A DNA stretch of 64,000 bases from Carallia brachiata (GCA_021464245.1 JADCRB010000050.1:62001-126000); one strand, 5' to 3'. Shown: positions 49,771 to 62,431, counted from the stretch's first letter. Notes: generated from the letters alone by a model not told the origin. Numbers and translations: made by a program.

Positions 49771-50937
49771 GCCAACTGCAATAGGATTTTCCCTGCTCCA
49801 GTTTCTTTCTTCTTCTTCTTTTTTTTTTTTAGCACTTTTTCTTTATTATCAAATGCTGATACTAGTTTGATAATAAAATGCTTTATTTATGTTTGTGTAG
49901 TTTTACCTCTCTTTACTGTTTTGTCCCAATGTATAAGCTATAAGTGTTACAATGGAGTCATCTAAATGATTTAGTGAAACCCTTGAGTGGAAGGAAAAGA
50001 ATTTATGAGACTATGAGCCTCTCTTTGTACGGCCTACAGTTCAAAACTTTGTCTCCCGATACTTCAGTATGCAAAAAAGTTAAAAAAAAAAAAAAAAAGA
50101 ATAAAAGAATAAACCCATTCTTGTTAAACTCACTTTGTTAATCTTAATTAGATCAAAATATGTATATATGTCTGTTGGAATGTTATAAAGTTGACATAAT
50201 TTCTTTGGATAATAATAGCTAACGGTATTGCTGGCTCCAGACTAACAGTTTGATGGTTAATTAATTATGCAAGGTCTCATAAATGGAAACGACTGAACCA
50301 AACTGAAGCTTTCATTCACAGTACTAGGCAGAATTTAGATTCCCTTAAGTGGGTGATTGAGAGTCTTGGATTTACTTTTCCCGTGGCCGAATGTGGTATC
50401 TTGCTTGGTACATCTTTTTGTGCGATATAATTTCATGATGGTGATTGTGTGTGCTAATTTAGACATGACATTTTCAAATTGCTTTTTCTTTCCTTTATTA
50501 CCATCGACGTTTCCATACATGAGTAGAACTTGAAACTGAAAATTTCACTGTTGAGAAGAAAAAATATATATATATTTATCAATTGAAAACCGAAGCCTTT
50601 AAAGCAAACTTTAATTTTCAGCAGTTAAGATGTATTAAAAGGAAGAATTTCAATCTTAGTAACATAATTTCAGCGTCTTGCTATCCAATTCTTCTTCCTT
50701 CACCAATGGATGCAGATAATGATGATGAAACGTTACGACAAGGGTATAACCAGGTACTTCAAATTAAACTTTCAATGTTCAATGTTTGTTTTGTTTTCCC
50801 TTGCTCAAAAAAAAAAAAAACATTTGTTTTGTTTTCCATTATTTAATGTAGAAAAGAACCAAATAGAGCACAAACAAAAAATGATTGTAGTGTTGTAGAA
50901 TGACACTTTTTTTCTTTTTTTTTTTCTTCTCGGGTAA
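49771..50937. other. Intergenic between UGT B2 and C
   Basis: AT-rich with A and T runs (for example 50081-50098 and 50806-50820). No gene supported. Frames here are short and without family signal. Confidence 0.5.
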
Positions 50938-52416
50938 ATGAAGAGAATAGAGCTGATGTTTATCCCTTTCCCGGGCATGGGCCACATGGTGTCAACGGCA
51001 GAGATTGCAAGGCTTCTCGTCAACCGCGATGACCGGCTGTCGGTCACAATCCTCATCATGAAGCTCCCGTTCGACGACAAACCGTTCACAAGCTACACCA
51101 AGTCCCTCACCGACTCCTCCACTGCCTCCAGTCGAATCCAATTCATTGACCTACCCTTTGAAGAGGAAGCACTGAATAAACACGCCAAGGACATTGTCGT
51201 AAATTACATGGAAACCTACAAACCCCACGTGAGGGAAGCCATTTCCAGGCTCATTGAGTCCAAGTTAAGACCCGAGGAAGGAGAAGAAGACTCGGCGCGG
51301 CTCGGCGGGATCTTTGTTGATTTGTTCTCCACGGCAATGATAGATGTAGCCAATGAATTTGGGGCGCCTAGCTATGTTTTCTTTACTTCCAGTGCAGCGT
51401 TTTTGAGTGTTATGTTTCACTTGCAAGCCTTGCGCGATGTGCAAGGCGTGGACGTCGCTGGGTTCAAGGATGACTTGAGTAATGAATTGGTCGTTCCAGG
51501 GTTTGTGAACCCAGTTCCTGTCAGGGTTTTGCCTTCTGCGACACTCCGCAGCGGAGATGGGGCTCCCAGGTTTCTTAATTTTGCAAGAAGGTACAGAGAA
51601 ACCAAAGGCATTATGGTGAACACATTTGTAGAGCTGGAAGCACGCGCGGTTGATGTTCTTGTCAATGATATGGGCCTTGCAGTGTACCCAGTAGGGCCCG
51701 TTCTGAATCTCAATAATGGCGGGGATGTGGGCTCGAGTGGGGTCCATCGCGAAATCATGGAATGGCTTGATGATCAGCCTCCTTCGTCTGTGTTGTTCCT
51801 GTGCTTTGGTAGCATGGGAAGTTTCGGCGAAGACCAAGTAAAGGAGATTGCTGATGCGTTGGAGCACAGTGGCCAGAGGTTCTTGTGGTCCCTACGCCAA
51901 CCCCCACCAAAGGACACGTTAGCACTTCCGAGAGACTACGAGGATTTTCGAGAGATCTTGCCCGAAGGTTTCTTGGAACGAACGGCTGAGATCGGAATGG
52001 TTATTGGGTGGGCTCCACAAGTGGCAATCTTATCCCATCGAGCGATTGGAGGGTTCATTTCCCATTGTGGGTGGAATTCTTTGCTCGAAAGCGTATGGTT
52101 TGGGGTACCAATTGCTACGTGGCCTTTAGGAGGGGACCAGCAATTGAATGCCTTTGAGATGGCGATTGAATTGGGACTAGCCTTGGAGATGAAAAATTTG
52201 TTAGTTTATGAGAATGGAATTTTGAGTGAAGGTGAAATTACAGTCAAAGCCGATGACATAGAGAAAAGAATAAAATCTTTGATGGAGCCTGAGAGTGTTA
52301 TGAGGGAAAGGGTAAAAAAAATGAGCCATGAGTGCAAGCAGGCTTTGGCCAATGGTGGATCTTCATTCTCTTCCTTGGGCCGTCTGATTGAAGATCTGAG
52401 ACGTAACTTACCGTGA
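50938..52416 (+). CDS. UGT71-like UDP-glycosyltransferase (type C), intact
   Basis: Single exon, 492 aa, clearly in the same subfamily but divergent from the A and B copies. N-terminal GMGH carries the catalytic His. PSPG box: WAPQVAILSHRAIGG, HCGWNSLLES, ATWPLGGDQQ. The last two acidic/Gln positions are D-Q in place of the E-Q of the neighbours, and IYA is replaced by LGG. D/E and Q at these sites contact the sugar, and D is tolerated in many plant UGTs, sometimes with altered donor use. After the PSPG box there is a longer loop (LLVYENGILSEGEIT) where A and B have a shorter [11 protein letters not shown] segment. Last gene of the cluster. Substrate unknown. Confidence 0.93.
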   Translation: MKRIELMFIPFPGMGHMVSTAEIARLLVNRDDRLSVTILIMKLPFDDKPFTSYTKSLTDSSTASSRIQFIDLPFEEEALNKHAKDIVVNYMETYKPHVREAISRLIESKLRPEEGEEDSARLGGIFVDLFSTAMIDVANEFGAPSYVFFTSSAAFLSVMFHLQALRDVQGVDVAGFKDDLSNELVVPGFVNPVPVRVLPSATLRSGDGAPRFLNFARRYRETKGIMVNTFVELEARAVDVLVNDMGLAVYPVGPVLNLNNGGDVGSSGVHREIMEWLDDQPPSSVLFLCFGSMGSFGEDQVKEIADALEHSGQRFLWSLRQPPPKDTLALPRDYEDFREILPEGFLERTAEIGMVIGWAPQVAILSHRAIGGFISHCGWNSLLESVWFGVPIATWPLGGDQQLNAFEMAIELGLALEMKNLLVYENGILSEGEITVKADDIEKRIKSLMEPESVMRERVKKMSHECKQALANGGSSFSSLGRLIEDLRRNLP

Positions 52417-55382
52417 AGTGCGACATAGGATACCCATTAGGTAGTTAAGAAAATTTTGCACAATTCTCCATTCAATTTCTGAATTCTGTTACAGAATTCT
52501 CCATTCAGCATCCTTCGTCTGTGTTGTTTCCTGTGTTATTAAGCCAAATTTGAATTCTTAATTTCGTAGCTTTATATACACCGTTTGATTTAAAAACCTC
52601 TGAATAAAAAATCTAATTGGGGGGAGAATTTCTGAGATGAGAAATAATTAGTAGATTTTTTAAGTGTGATCAAAATGATATACACTCTAAAATAATTGAA
52701 TTTAAAATAATTAAAAAAATAAATAAATTATTAAATATTATTAAATAAATTATTTATCAATTTTTGTATTACATGAAAAATGTCACTTAATAGTAAATTG
52801 ATAGCAACTAGCTTCCTCTTGCCTTAATGGCAATCCACCTAAGTTAGTTGCTTCTTATGATGTGAGTTTAACTAGCACTTTTTGTTATATTGTTTGGTGT
52901 GATTTTTTATTCTTGGTGAATCTTATTTGTGGAGCAAGTAACGTGCTTTACCTGTAAAGTAAGTAACGTAATTTACTTGTGGAGCAAGTAATGAAGATTG
53001 GGAGTCCTATAAATCTACATCATAAGTTTACATCAACGCAATCTAAGCGCAAGAAGAGGAGGATTGATTGAAGTTCATATCATTGGAGGTTTATTCGTTG
53101 TTTTGGAAACAAAAGGAGAGAGAGAGAAATATGAGAAAAATAAATGTTAAAAATAAAGTTAAAAAAATATTTTTATTCGAAAATGTGTGAAATGTATGAG
53201 AAACAAATAATATATATTACAATACTAATTTTAAATTTAAAAAAAATAAAAAAAATAAACATAACGACAAAAGAGTAATTATATGCAAAAAAAAAAAAAA
53301 AACAATAAAAAACTAAAAGAGGCGCTGGCAAGTTGCCCACCAATTCCCTCCCGTATTGGAGAAACTATTTTGGGTGGAGTCCAAGACTCTTCTTCCGAAA
53401 AACCATCTTTACTCCATTCCACTTAAATTTATTCTTTTTTCCCTAAATTCCCTCGTTTCAAACGAGCTGTTACGGATTGGCAGAAACAATGCAAAGAAGT
53501 AGATTGATAGCATTTACAGGGTAACACCGTGTGGGCCAACTTCATAGCTCACCAATTTTGAAAATCTGAACAATCAACCAAGAGTGTCAAAGCTGATCGT
53601 GTTCATTCCATGTACATATTGTCCACCACAAATATCTTTTTTTTTTTTTTTGTTTTTTTAACAATCCACCATGAATATCTTCGGACATCGTTATCTTATT
53701 GAAACATTTTTTCTTCTATCGAGAACAAAAAAAAACCAAAAAAAATTGTTGTGCCCATGGTGGGATTGCCCCAAATTCCCAATGTGTGGAACACGGTACA
53801 GCTATTATTAAATTAAATTTACCCCAGACAGCCTATTTTTCAAATTGATCCCAAAAATGTACGTGCCCCAATTTTCATTTTATCGTTGTCGAAATGCAAA
53901 TTTCAAACTTACAACATATCATTGCACTTGTAATTTAACCGGTGATTTACTGTATTTTTTTTAAATTGTCTCAGATTTGAATTTTTTTAATTATCACATA
54001 TCTTTAAATTGATGATAATTTATATTAAAAGCACAATAGTACATTTTGATTCATTAATATTGTAATTAACCCTCTTTTGGAAACTTAGTAGAATTGCAAT
54101 GGAATGAAAATTTTAATTTCTAGAACAGTTTCAGGTGTTTGGCTAAAATGCAAGAAAGTAGATGAAAATTGATAATCATATGCAAGTATCGGTCAACATC
54201 AATATATACAATGAACTAAAAAAATTCAATTAAAAAAAAAATTTACTTATATGCTCAATCTCCACATCCTAAAGACAAAAAATTCATTTAAATAATTTTA
54301 AATGTATAATTATCTTTTTTATTTTTTTCATACAATTTAAATATATTAATTTATTTTTTTATATTTTTTATCTATCAAATAATAAATTTATTCATTTTTT
54401 ATAATATTTTTTAATTTATTTTTTTCTTATTATTTTATTTTTCACTAAAATTTTGCAATTCAAACGTATATAAGAGGAGTTTACAATAATACATGGATGC
54501 CAAATCCTCCTCATTAGATGGATTGAATGGCATCGCTGCGATTAATCTCTTGTCAGAATGGCAGGTACGATAATAAAGATGCTTATATTAATTTTTTTTG
54601 TCTGACAAATCAACAACCGAAAACAAAGCAATAGCAGAAAATTCACCGAAGACTTCATTGGTCAACTTAGACGCCTTTTCAACTGGTGGGGCCAGGGAAT
54701 TAAAAGTCATGACATGCTTGGACTTTTGTGCCGAGAAAAATATTAAAAAAAAGAATGCGGTACACACGGCCGCATGGCAGGAGTTCAAACCATAGCAGCC
54801 ACCAGATTATTATCAGATATTCCGGATACAGAACACAATATCAAAATTTATTGACCGGTCAACCTAATTTTAACCGGTTGACTCATCGTGTGAACTCTTT
54901 GAATTGGCCCCTCTAAATGTCGACATTTTTCGACACCAAGCTGTCCCTAATGACCGTATTAACCATAACCATCTTTTTTCGCCATCTATTTACGGGATTC
55001 TGAGGCCTTGTGATGATGGATTCAATCCAAAATTCTCCTTTAGCAGTAAGTCAATGAAATTATGAGCTCATTATTTCCACAAAGCTTAAAAACAGAACCA
55101 TTCGCAGGACTATCTAGATTACCAAATTAACCTTGTTACCAAAAGGTCTTCTTAAAAACAGAATCTGAGATGACCGCTTTCTGGTAAAATCTGTCATCTG
55201 TCATCATGGGGACACGATGCTTTCATTATAAATTCCAAAGTCCATATTTATGGCTCTTGAACCATTGAACCCTTGAGAAAAACCTCGTTTAAAGCAAACT
55301 CTCTGTTTCACCCTCTTCTTGCTCTCATCCTCTTGAACTCTCATCCTCTTTAATTGAATATTCGTTGTTTTTGGTTGTCACA
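52417..55382. other. Intergenic between UGT cluster and ZIP gene
   Basis: No gene. 52511-52536 is a short copy of UGT C coding sequence (from about 51780). 52925-52990 repeats GTGGAGCAAGTAA-type words and is followed by a TATA-like CTATAAAT at 53005, possibly a piece of an LTR. The rest is AT-rich. The ZIP promoter probably includes CATTATAAATT near 55223. Confidence 0.45.
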
Positions 55383-57637
55383 ATGAGTAAGCATAGCAAA
55401 ATCTGTTTTACAGTCTTGTGCATCTTTCTAGCAGTATTCCCCGCAATTGTTCTCGGTGAGTGTACGTGTGATGAGGAAGAAGGGGACCGAAACAAATCTG
55501 AAGCTCTCAAGTACAAAATTGGGGCAATATTTTCGATCCTCATTGCTGGTGCAATTGGGGTTTGTATACCGATTCTTGGAAAGGTTATTCCAGCCTTGAG
55601 TCCCGAAAAGAATGTATTTTTCATAATCAAGGCCTTTGCAGCCGGTGTGATTTTGTCTACCGGGTTCATCCACGTGCTTCCGGATGCTTTTGAAAACTTG
55701 ACGTCTCCTTGTCTCAATGAAAATCCATGGGGGAATTTTCCCTTGCCGGTTTCACGGCAATGGTGTCTGCCATTGGGACGTTGATGGTGGACTCGTTTGC
55801 AACTTCTTACTTCAACAAGCACCATTTTAACAAGGCGGCACAAACGGAGGTCGCTGCAGATGAGGAGAAGATTGAACAGCAACATGACGGTCATGTACAT
55901 GTTCATACTCACGCAACACATGGCCATGCCCATGGTTCTGGTATGATCGGTGACTCACCTGATCAGCTAATTCGGCACAGGGTGGTTTCACAGGTGATTT
56001 CTGCTTTGAGCCCGTAATTTGTTGGTATAATTTCTGTTGATTTCTGTTTTGATGATAACTTATTTTTTTGGTAGTATTATAGGCGATTTCTGTTTTGAGT
56101 CCAGGTCTTATTTTATTTTGAACATTATAATCGTGGCAAATAGCATTTATTTTCTTTTGATTTTCCTTTTTTTTTTTCTGTGTAAACTATTGCAAAACAT
56201 TTTCTTCCAGAAAAATGAAAACCCCTTAAACAAAAAGGGACAAAAGGGATAAGCGGTACCTTTTACTGTATTTAATGTTCTTGTAATCCTGAAAAGATGT
56301 AACTATAAGTCTAATATAAATTTCCTCTGTTTATTGAAGGTTTTGGAGTTGGGTATTGTGGTGCACTCGGTAATTATAGGGATTTCTCTGGGTGCTTCTG
56401 AAAGTCCAAAGACGATAAGGCCTTTGGTTGCTGCTCTAACCTTTCATCAGTTCTTTGAAGGCATGGGACTTGGCGGATGCATTTCTCAGGTACAAAATGT
56501 TCATTGCATTTGAATAGTTAACATATTTTGATGGTCAACCAAAGCCATTGTCCACAACCTTGGCCTGTTGCTGATAGCCTGATTAACATAAGATGATATA
56601 GGGGTAAATTTCCTGCTTTGAACCAGATATTATTTAAACACAGTTGACGGTCTGCACAAGCAATCGGGTTCAGCTTTTAGCTTGACTCAAGCCTGCATAT
56701 AACCATAAGATTTGAACTGGGTTTTAAAATTCGAGATTTTGAATTGACATATATAGATCATTTTTTGCATCTCTTATTGACTATGCATGCCTGTTTTTTC
56801 CTCAAATAAGCGCTGGGACTAAGGAAGCCCTGGGCGTAAAGCTGGACTGATATCAAATTTCCACTTATGCCTCTTCATTTCCTTGCAATGTTTATCCCAC
56901 TTACACATTCTCTTTGGTAAACAATACAAGACTCCAGAGTGTCTTATTTGTCCCCGTACATATATAAGAGATAACCAAAACAAGCAATCTTGGGATCAAC
57001 CAATCAATTAATCAATAAGCACAAGGGAAATTGGGGAAAAAAAAGCAGGGGAAAGAAAAAGGACCACACACGAGCACTAGTGATTACTCTAAGAAATCGT
57101 TTGACTTTCTTTTTCTCCTTGAGAAGTAAAATTAAATGTTATGAAAAGTTGGTGGTGGTGTCTACTGTTGGAACGGAAATGGTTGTGACGTGCCCTCCAA
57201 CCAGGCTTCTACAGACTTAGTTTCTCATAAGCTACATGATTGCATTTTGCATATTGTTCAACTTTCTGACAAATATTCTTGATTTTACTTTGGAATGTTC
57301 TTGTTCGTTTATATCATTCAATATTTTGCAGGCGAGATTTAAGTCGAGAGCTGTGGCAATAATGTCACTTTTCTTCTCCCTAACAACCCCAGTTGGGATT
57401 GCAATTGGTCTTGGGATAACCAATGTATACGATGAGAACAGCCCCACTGCCCTCATTGTGGAGGGGCTTTTAAATTCAGCATCAGCAGGGATCTTAATAT
57501 ATATGGCGCTGGTGGATCTTTTGGCAGCTGACTTCATGAATCCTAAGGTGCAGTCCGATGGGAAGCTTCAATTTGGGGTCAACGTATTTCTTCTCTTGGG
57601 AGCAGGATGTATGGCTCTGCTTGCAAAATGGGCTTGA
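55383..57637 (+). CDS. ZIP family Zn/Fe transporter, one apparent frameshift
   Basis: Plasma-membrane or endomembrane importer of Zn, Fe or related divalent metals. Three exons: 55383-55993, 56340-56489, 57332-57637, about 355 aa. There is an N-terminal signal peptide (about residues 1-26), then TM segments, with [10 protein letters not shown] in TM2-3 and a His-rich cytosolic loop ([18 protein letters not shown]). TM4 has [12 protein letters not shown] and TM5 [11 protein letters not shown], which hold the metal-binding His residues of the family. Exon 1 changes frame near 55744, where CCCTTGCC is one T short of the frame needed to link NPWGNFP to [11 protein letters not shown]. The rest is clean, so a homopolymer error is likely, but a null allele cannot be excluded. 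The ATG at 55383 is chosen because it directly precedes the signal peptide. It belongs to the IRT/ZIP1-like plant group; metal specificity is not readable. Confidence 0.88.
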
Positions 57638-58701
57638 TAAACATGGAATTTCCCTTTCTCTTCTCTGTCTCTCTCTCTCTCTTTTGTCTGGTTATAATGA
57701 TTATAGTTGTTTCTGCTTCAATGTTAGTAGTAGGAACCTTCGCTTGATAGCAATTTTGCCAGTTGGGCTGTATATGTCTCTCCTTGCCAAATCGGCATTT
57801 TGCCTGGTTTATAATGATTGTAGGCGGGACATGTACAATCAAAGTAAACCTTACTAGTTTAATTTATCTTTAATTGCAATTACGCTTACTTTACTACAAA
57901 TATTTTTACTTTTTATTCGATGATTGTAAAAATAGTTACAAATTTCTTCGAGATCAGACTTGTTAGAGTTGTTGTTGGGTGGTCTTTTCAATTTTCAAAC
58001 GAAAATGTTTACGTATCCCTTCAGCTACATTAACTTTCTGTAACATGAATAAATTGGATCATTCGAGCGTCAATCCAATGAAAATGGCACAAGCACTGAT
58101 TGGTACAAAAGGGTTATACATTATGCACTTTTGTTTTGTTTTGTTTTGTTTTTTTTTTTGTTTCATTGAAACTAGTATCTTAACGGTAAGGAGAGGAAGA
58201 GAGTGAGTGCCAATCCGAAGATTGAAGACAAAACCAACTTGGGCTATCTCCAGTGCTCAAGCATTATACACCTTTTTTAAAATCTAAAACTGCTTAATAT
58301 CCAGTTTAATGAACTGACTAATCTGAATCGATTTGTGTTGAACCCCAAAAGACAGCAAAAGATTTCTCAACAAGTATTTAATGCGACTATATTTTTAAGA
58401 CTTAAATTCAAGACCTCTGATTAAACAGTATCAAACTCTTACTCTCTATACTAGCACCCACTGATATACATTATACACGTTAACACATACAGTAGAATGC
58501 TCTCCTGGTTAAATGTAAGCCGGGCCTGTTCTACGAATCTAAAAATTTGTGTCCCAGATTCATGAATGGGCCGGCCCATGATCTTCTCCTCATGGGCCTT
58601 GTACGTCTATCCTATCCATATCAGTTATCGCCAACAAGAACATTTAGCAGCGTTTTAGCAGCGTTTGTGCTGCTACCACGTACCAGAGAAGGCTCAAATC
58701 A
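57638..58701. other. Intergenic between ZIP and aldo/keto reductase
   Basis: 3' flank of ZIP with a CT-rich patch, then AT-rich sequence. 58375-58480 resembles a degenerate repeat with an AATTCAAGACCTCTG word. No gene. Confidence 0.5.
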
Positions 58702-60735
58702 ATGTCTGTTCCACTCTTCAACCTTGCTCCTGACCTGACTGTGTCAAGGCTTTGCTTGGGTTCGTTGCTTCTCTCTCCTCTTCACTTTTTTTTTTTTTTT
58801 TTTCAAAATTTTTTTCAGAATATTCTGTATATGTTTTCATTATTATTTCAAAAGGTTTCAAATAACTCGGAAGATGTTTGTTAAAAAAAACCAATTCAGG
58901 GACCATGACGTTGGGCGAGCAAAATTCGTTGCCTCAGTCGTTTCGTCTTCTCGACCAAGCCTTCCATGCCGGAATCAACTTCTTTGACTCTGCTGAAATG
59001 TACTTTCTTTCTTCCCTCCACCTTCTTTGCTTTAAAAAAAAAAAAAAATTCCTCTGGGGTTTGAATAGTTTTCTGTGGTAGTTATGTGCTTATTTTGTAT
59101 CTGCTGGAATTCTGGAAGGTATCCGGTGCCTCAGCGGGCTGAGACTCAGGGAAGGAGCGAGGAGTACTTTGGCCGTTGGGTTAGAGACAGGAAGATCCCC
59201 CGGGACCGTGTTGTGTTGGCGACAAAGGTGTTTGTCAAAATGTGTAGATGATGTTGTTTTTCTTATAGACATCCACCCGTTGTGTATGATCACATGGGAA
59301 GATAATCTTCCTTTTTTCGTCCCGTTTCTATACTGGTTGATGTAAATACAATTGGTTGTTTTTTTACTAGGTAGCTGGACCTTCTGGGGAAATGACTTGG
59401 ATTCGAGGCGGGCCAGAGTGCTTGGATGCCCGGAATATCACTGAGGCCATTGATAGTAGGTTGGTTGGTTTACATACCCCTCTAGATATGTCATTTGGGC
59501 CAGAAGCTAGGTGTCTTTCTTGCTCGCTTGGGATAGATTTTTTTTCCCAGATCCTAGGACTAGTTGAATTGGGTAAATGGTTAACGTGTCTTCTGATTAA
59601 GTCCTCTGCTTGTTGAAGATAAAACCTATCTTCTGATTTAAGTCCTCTGCTTGTTGAAGATATCTTATTAACCACCCATTGTGGAAGAAGAGGGATTTCA
59701 TGGCTCTTAGCACACTTTGTCTTCACAAGTTGTCATTGTCATGCTCTGTCTTTGTGGCATCGGGATTTTTCGGGAGTCAGTTTTGACTCTGATAAAAACA
59801 TGTCGGTATGTGCCATTTGTTTATCGGAACATACAATCTCCCATATTGCCAAAATTCATAACATGTGAACGAATTATTCATGTTAAGAATTGCTCATTCA
59901 AAAACCCAAGGAAAAGTCGGCTCTGTGGATTTAATTTTTTCTCAATCATTGTATTATGTTCAAATGATTTGTTTGTTCTATTGATGCAGCTTAAGGCGAC
60001 TGCAGATAGACTACATTGATCTCTATCAAATTCATTGGCCTGATCGGTTTGTATGTAGATCCTGTTCCTTTTCATTATTCTCTTTTTTGTTTGTGTGTGT
60101 GTGTGTTTGAGCTTATAACAGCAACTACAACAAAGCCTTCCTCCCAAATCTAATTGGAGTTGACTACATTAACCTTTAATCCCCATTCAGTTCTAATTAT
60201 GAACTAAGTTTGAGGTGAGATATTATTGTTCTAAGTCCTTGTTAATCACAGATTCTTAAATCAACCTACGTACTTTTCTCCCTCTCCTAACAGTTTTTTT
60301 TTTTTTCTAATTGGAAGAGTGGGCTGGTAACTATTTTCTCATGATAGATCTTCATTCTTTGTTTGTTCTAGTTAAATCTGTTATTTTAAGTCATGTACTT
60401 TTGCTTTTGTAGCTATGTCCCCATGTTTGGAGAAATTGAGTACGATCCCACCCGACAGTTCTGTTCAGTTAGTATGGAGGAACAGCTTGATTCTCTTCAT
60501 AGAGCTGTTGATGCTGGCAAAGTGAGTTATTGCATTTTGGGCGTAGTCAATCTGTGACTAAAATGACAGCTAGTAACTGAATTTTCGGTTGTAGATCAGA
60601 TACATTGGACTTAGTAATGAGACGCCATATGGTGTCATGAAGTTCCTTCAGATTGCTGAAAGCTCTGCTCACTACCCAAAGATCATATCTGTGCAGGTTG
60701 TATCAACTTTTACTCCTAATGACAGTAATACTCTC

Positions 60736-60771
<36 letters not shown>

Positions 60772-62431
60772 ATATTCGAGCTTTGTACTGAGGCTAATCT
60801 GCAATGCTTTGTGTCAATAATAGAACTCATACAGCTTGCTCTGCCGAACTTTTGATTCTGGATTAGCTGAGTGTTGTCACCATGAGGGGTATGTTGTTTT
60901 CTTCGATAAATGTTAAAGCTAGAGATAAATAGCATTTCGTCATGTATGAGAATGTCTTAGAAGTTGTTCTGTTAGTTTTCATGACTTCTATTGTTGCCAT
61001 ATCATGGTGTATGCTTCCCTACTTTTGTTTAGTTTGCATGTGTATTTAGAATTTGTTGGAATGGAAGCTTCTGTGGTCTCATTATTGACTATGGTTTTTC
61101 CCGAATTCCACTGTACCATAATTTCTCTGTTGCATTATTGAACTTCTGTAGCATCAGCTTATTGGCCTACAGCCCTCTTGCAATGGGCATTCTTTCTGGG
61201 AAATACTTTGAACCTGACAGGGGGCCAGCAGATTGTCGGTTAAATCTTTTCAAAGGTTGATCATTGGATTTTCCTTTACCATTTACTTGTAAAATTCTCT
61301 CACCAAGTATGATTTACTTCTGCTGGTCATTTTTGGGGAAGGCTTAGATGTAGAAGTCTTGTAGACTAAGATGCTCTTTTTTTGACTCTCCTTTTTATGT
61401 ATAATTTTCTTTCATTCTTGCAGGAAGATATTCAGAAGGAGAAACAAGATACAACCTGAGTAACAATGCCATACGAGCAGCTACTATGGTACACGTATTC
61501 TTTTTTTTTTTTCTTTAGAAATTTAAACAGTAAATAACTTATGCTGGGATAAAAATATTTGAAAAATTTAATGCTTTTAACAGATGAACAATATTTCTGT
61601 TATGAAAGGCCTTCAAACTTTGTCGTATGACTTACATCTGTGTAAACCACTTGCATTCTAATTATGCATATGTCTCTCCTCCTGGTGACTTGCAGGAGTA
61701 CCTTGTTATAGCAAAGAAATATGGTCTTCATCCTGTATCTCTTGCAATTGGTATGATCTCTCTGTCTTTTTCTCCGTCTTTGTCTATCTCTGGCTGGGAG
61801 TGTAGGAATGCATGTGCATAAGGTGTGGCTTCTGCAGTTACGCTTCTAAATGTTGGATAACATATTTTTACTATGTAGCAAGAGAGCTATTTAAAGTGGG
61901 ATGTTACATTACTTCTGTGCCATATTTTTCATCTCGAAATTGGTTCTGGTGCTACTGGTTCCAAGAAGAATATTTTCCTCCCACCAAGAGATAAATTGAG
62001 GTTTCTTGTTTGTCCTATGGTTTCAATTTTTCTTTCTCCGAGTTGTGCCCTTTTGGTAATTTAAGCCATCCAGAATTGGGAAGCTTCCTTTTGGATGCTA
62101 CCAAGAATTGCTTCTTTTTTTTTTTTGGATAGAATCTACACCTGTGCATGCTTGAAAATGAAGATCATGTATAATACTACTTCGCTATTCATCGTAGTTT
62201 CTCTTCCTTCTACTTTACTTTTCTTCCTTGATTTCCATTTTGTTCATTTGTATTGGTGCTTTATGTGCAGCCTTTGTTTTGAGACACCCACTGGTTGCAA
62301 GTGCTATATTTGGAGCTACCAAATTGTGGCAGCTCCAGGAGGTTCTGAATGCATGCGAAGTTAATCTTACACCTGAACTTACTGTGGAGATCAACAAGAT
62401 TCATGCTAGGTTTCCTAATCCGTGCCCCTGA
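58702..62431 (+). CDS. Tas-type aldo/keto reductase, complete
   Basis: NADPH-dependent oxidoreductase of the AKR superfamily, similar to E. coli Tas and its plant homologues. Twelve exons join in frame: 58702-58759, 58900-58999, 59119-59227, 59371-59459, 59990-60046, 60413-60521, 60595-60696, 60824-60888, 61152-61255, 61424-61488, 61696-61750, 62271-62431; 1,074 nt, 357 aa plus stop, all GT-AG. Motifs in order: LCLGTMTLGEQN; the catalytic region FFDSAEMYPVPQRAETQG with Asp and Tyr; VVLATKVAGPSG with the Lys; YIDLYQIHWPDR with the His; YIGLSNETPYGVM; SLLAYSPLAMGILSGKY; and IFGATKLWQLQEV near the end, which binds NADPH. No obvious transit peptide, so a cytosolic form is likely. The physiological substrate of the plant enzymes is not settled. 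Confidence 0.93.
59588..59661. repeat. Tandem duplication of about 35 bp in AKR intron 4
   Basis: TCTTCTGATTAAGTCCTCTG and what follows (CTTGTTGAAGAT) occurs twice head-to-tail, with a one-T difference between copies. Confidence 0.85.
60730..60771. repeat. (CT)n microsatellite in AKR intron 7
   Basis: CT run with one CCC interruption, within the intron between exons ending 60696 and starting 60824. Confidence 0.95.

Noticed and set aside
51265..51867. 200-codon open frame on the minus strand
   Set aside because: Exactly antisense to the intact UGT C gene; codon content follows the UGT frame and the protein has no family signal.
52850..53110. Possible solo LTR (repeated GTGGAGCAAGTAA words plus TATA box)
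   Set aside because: No TG...CA ends or 5-bp duplication could be identified; left as an unexplained repeat.
55325..55933. 202-codon open frame on the minus strand
   Set aside because: Antisense shadow of ZIP exon 1.
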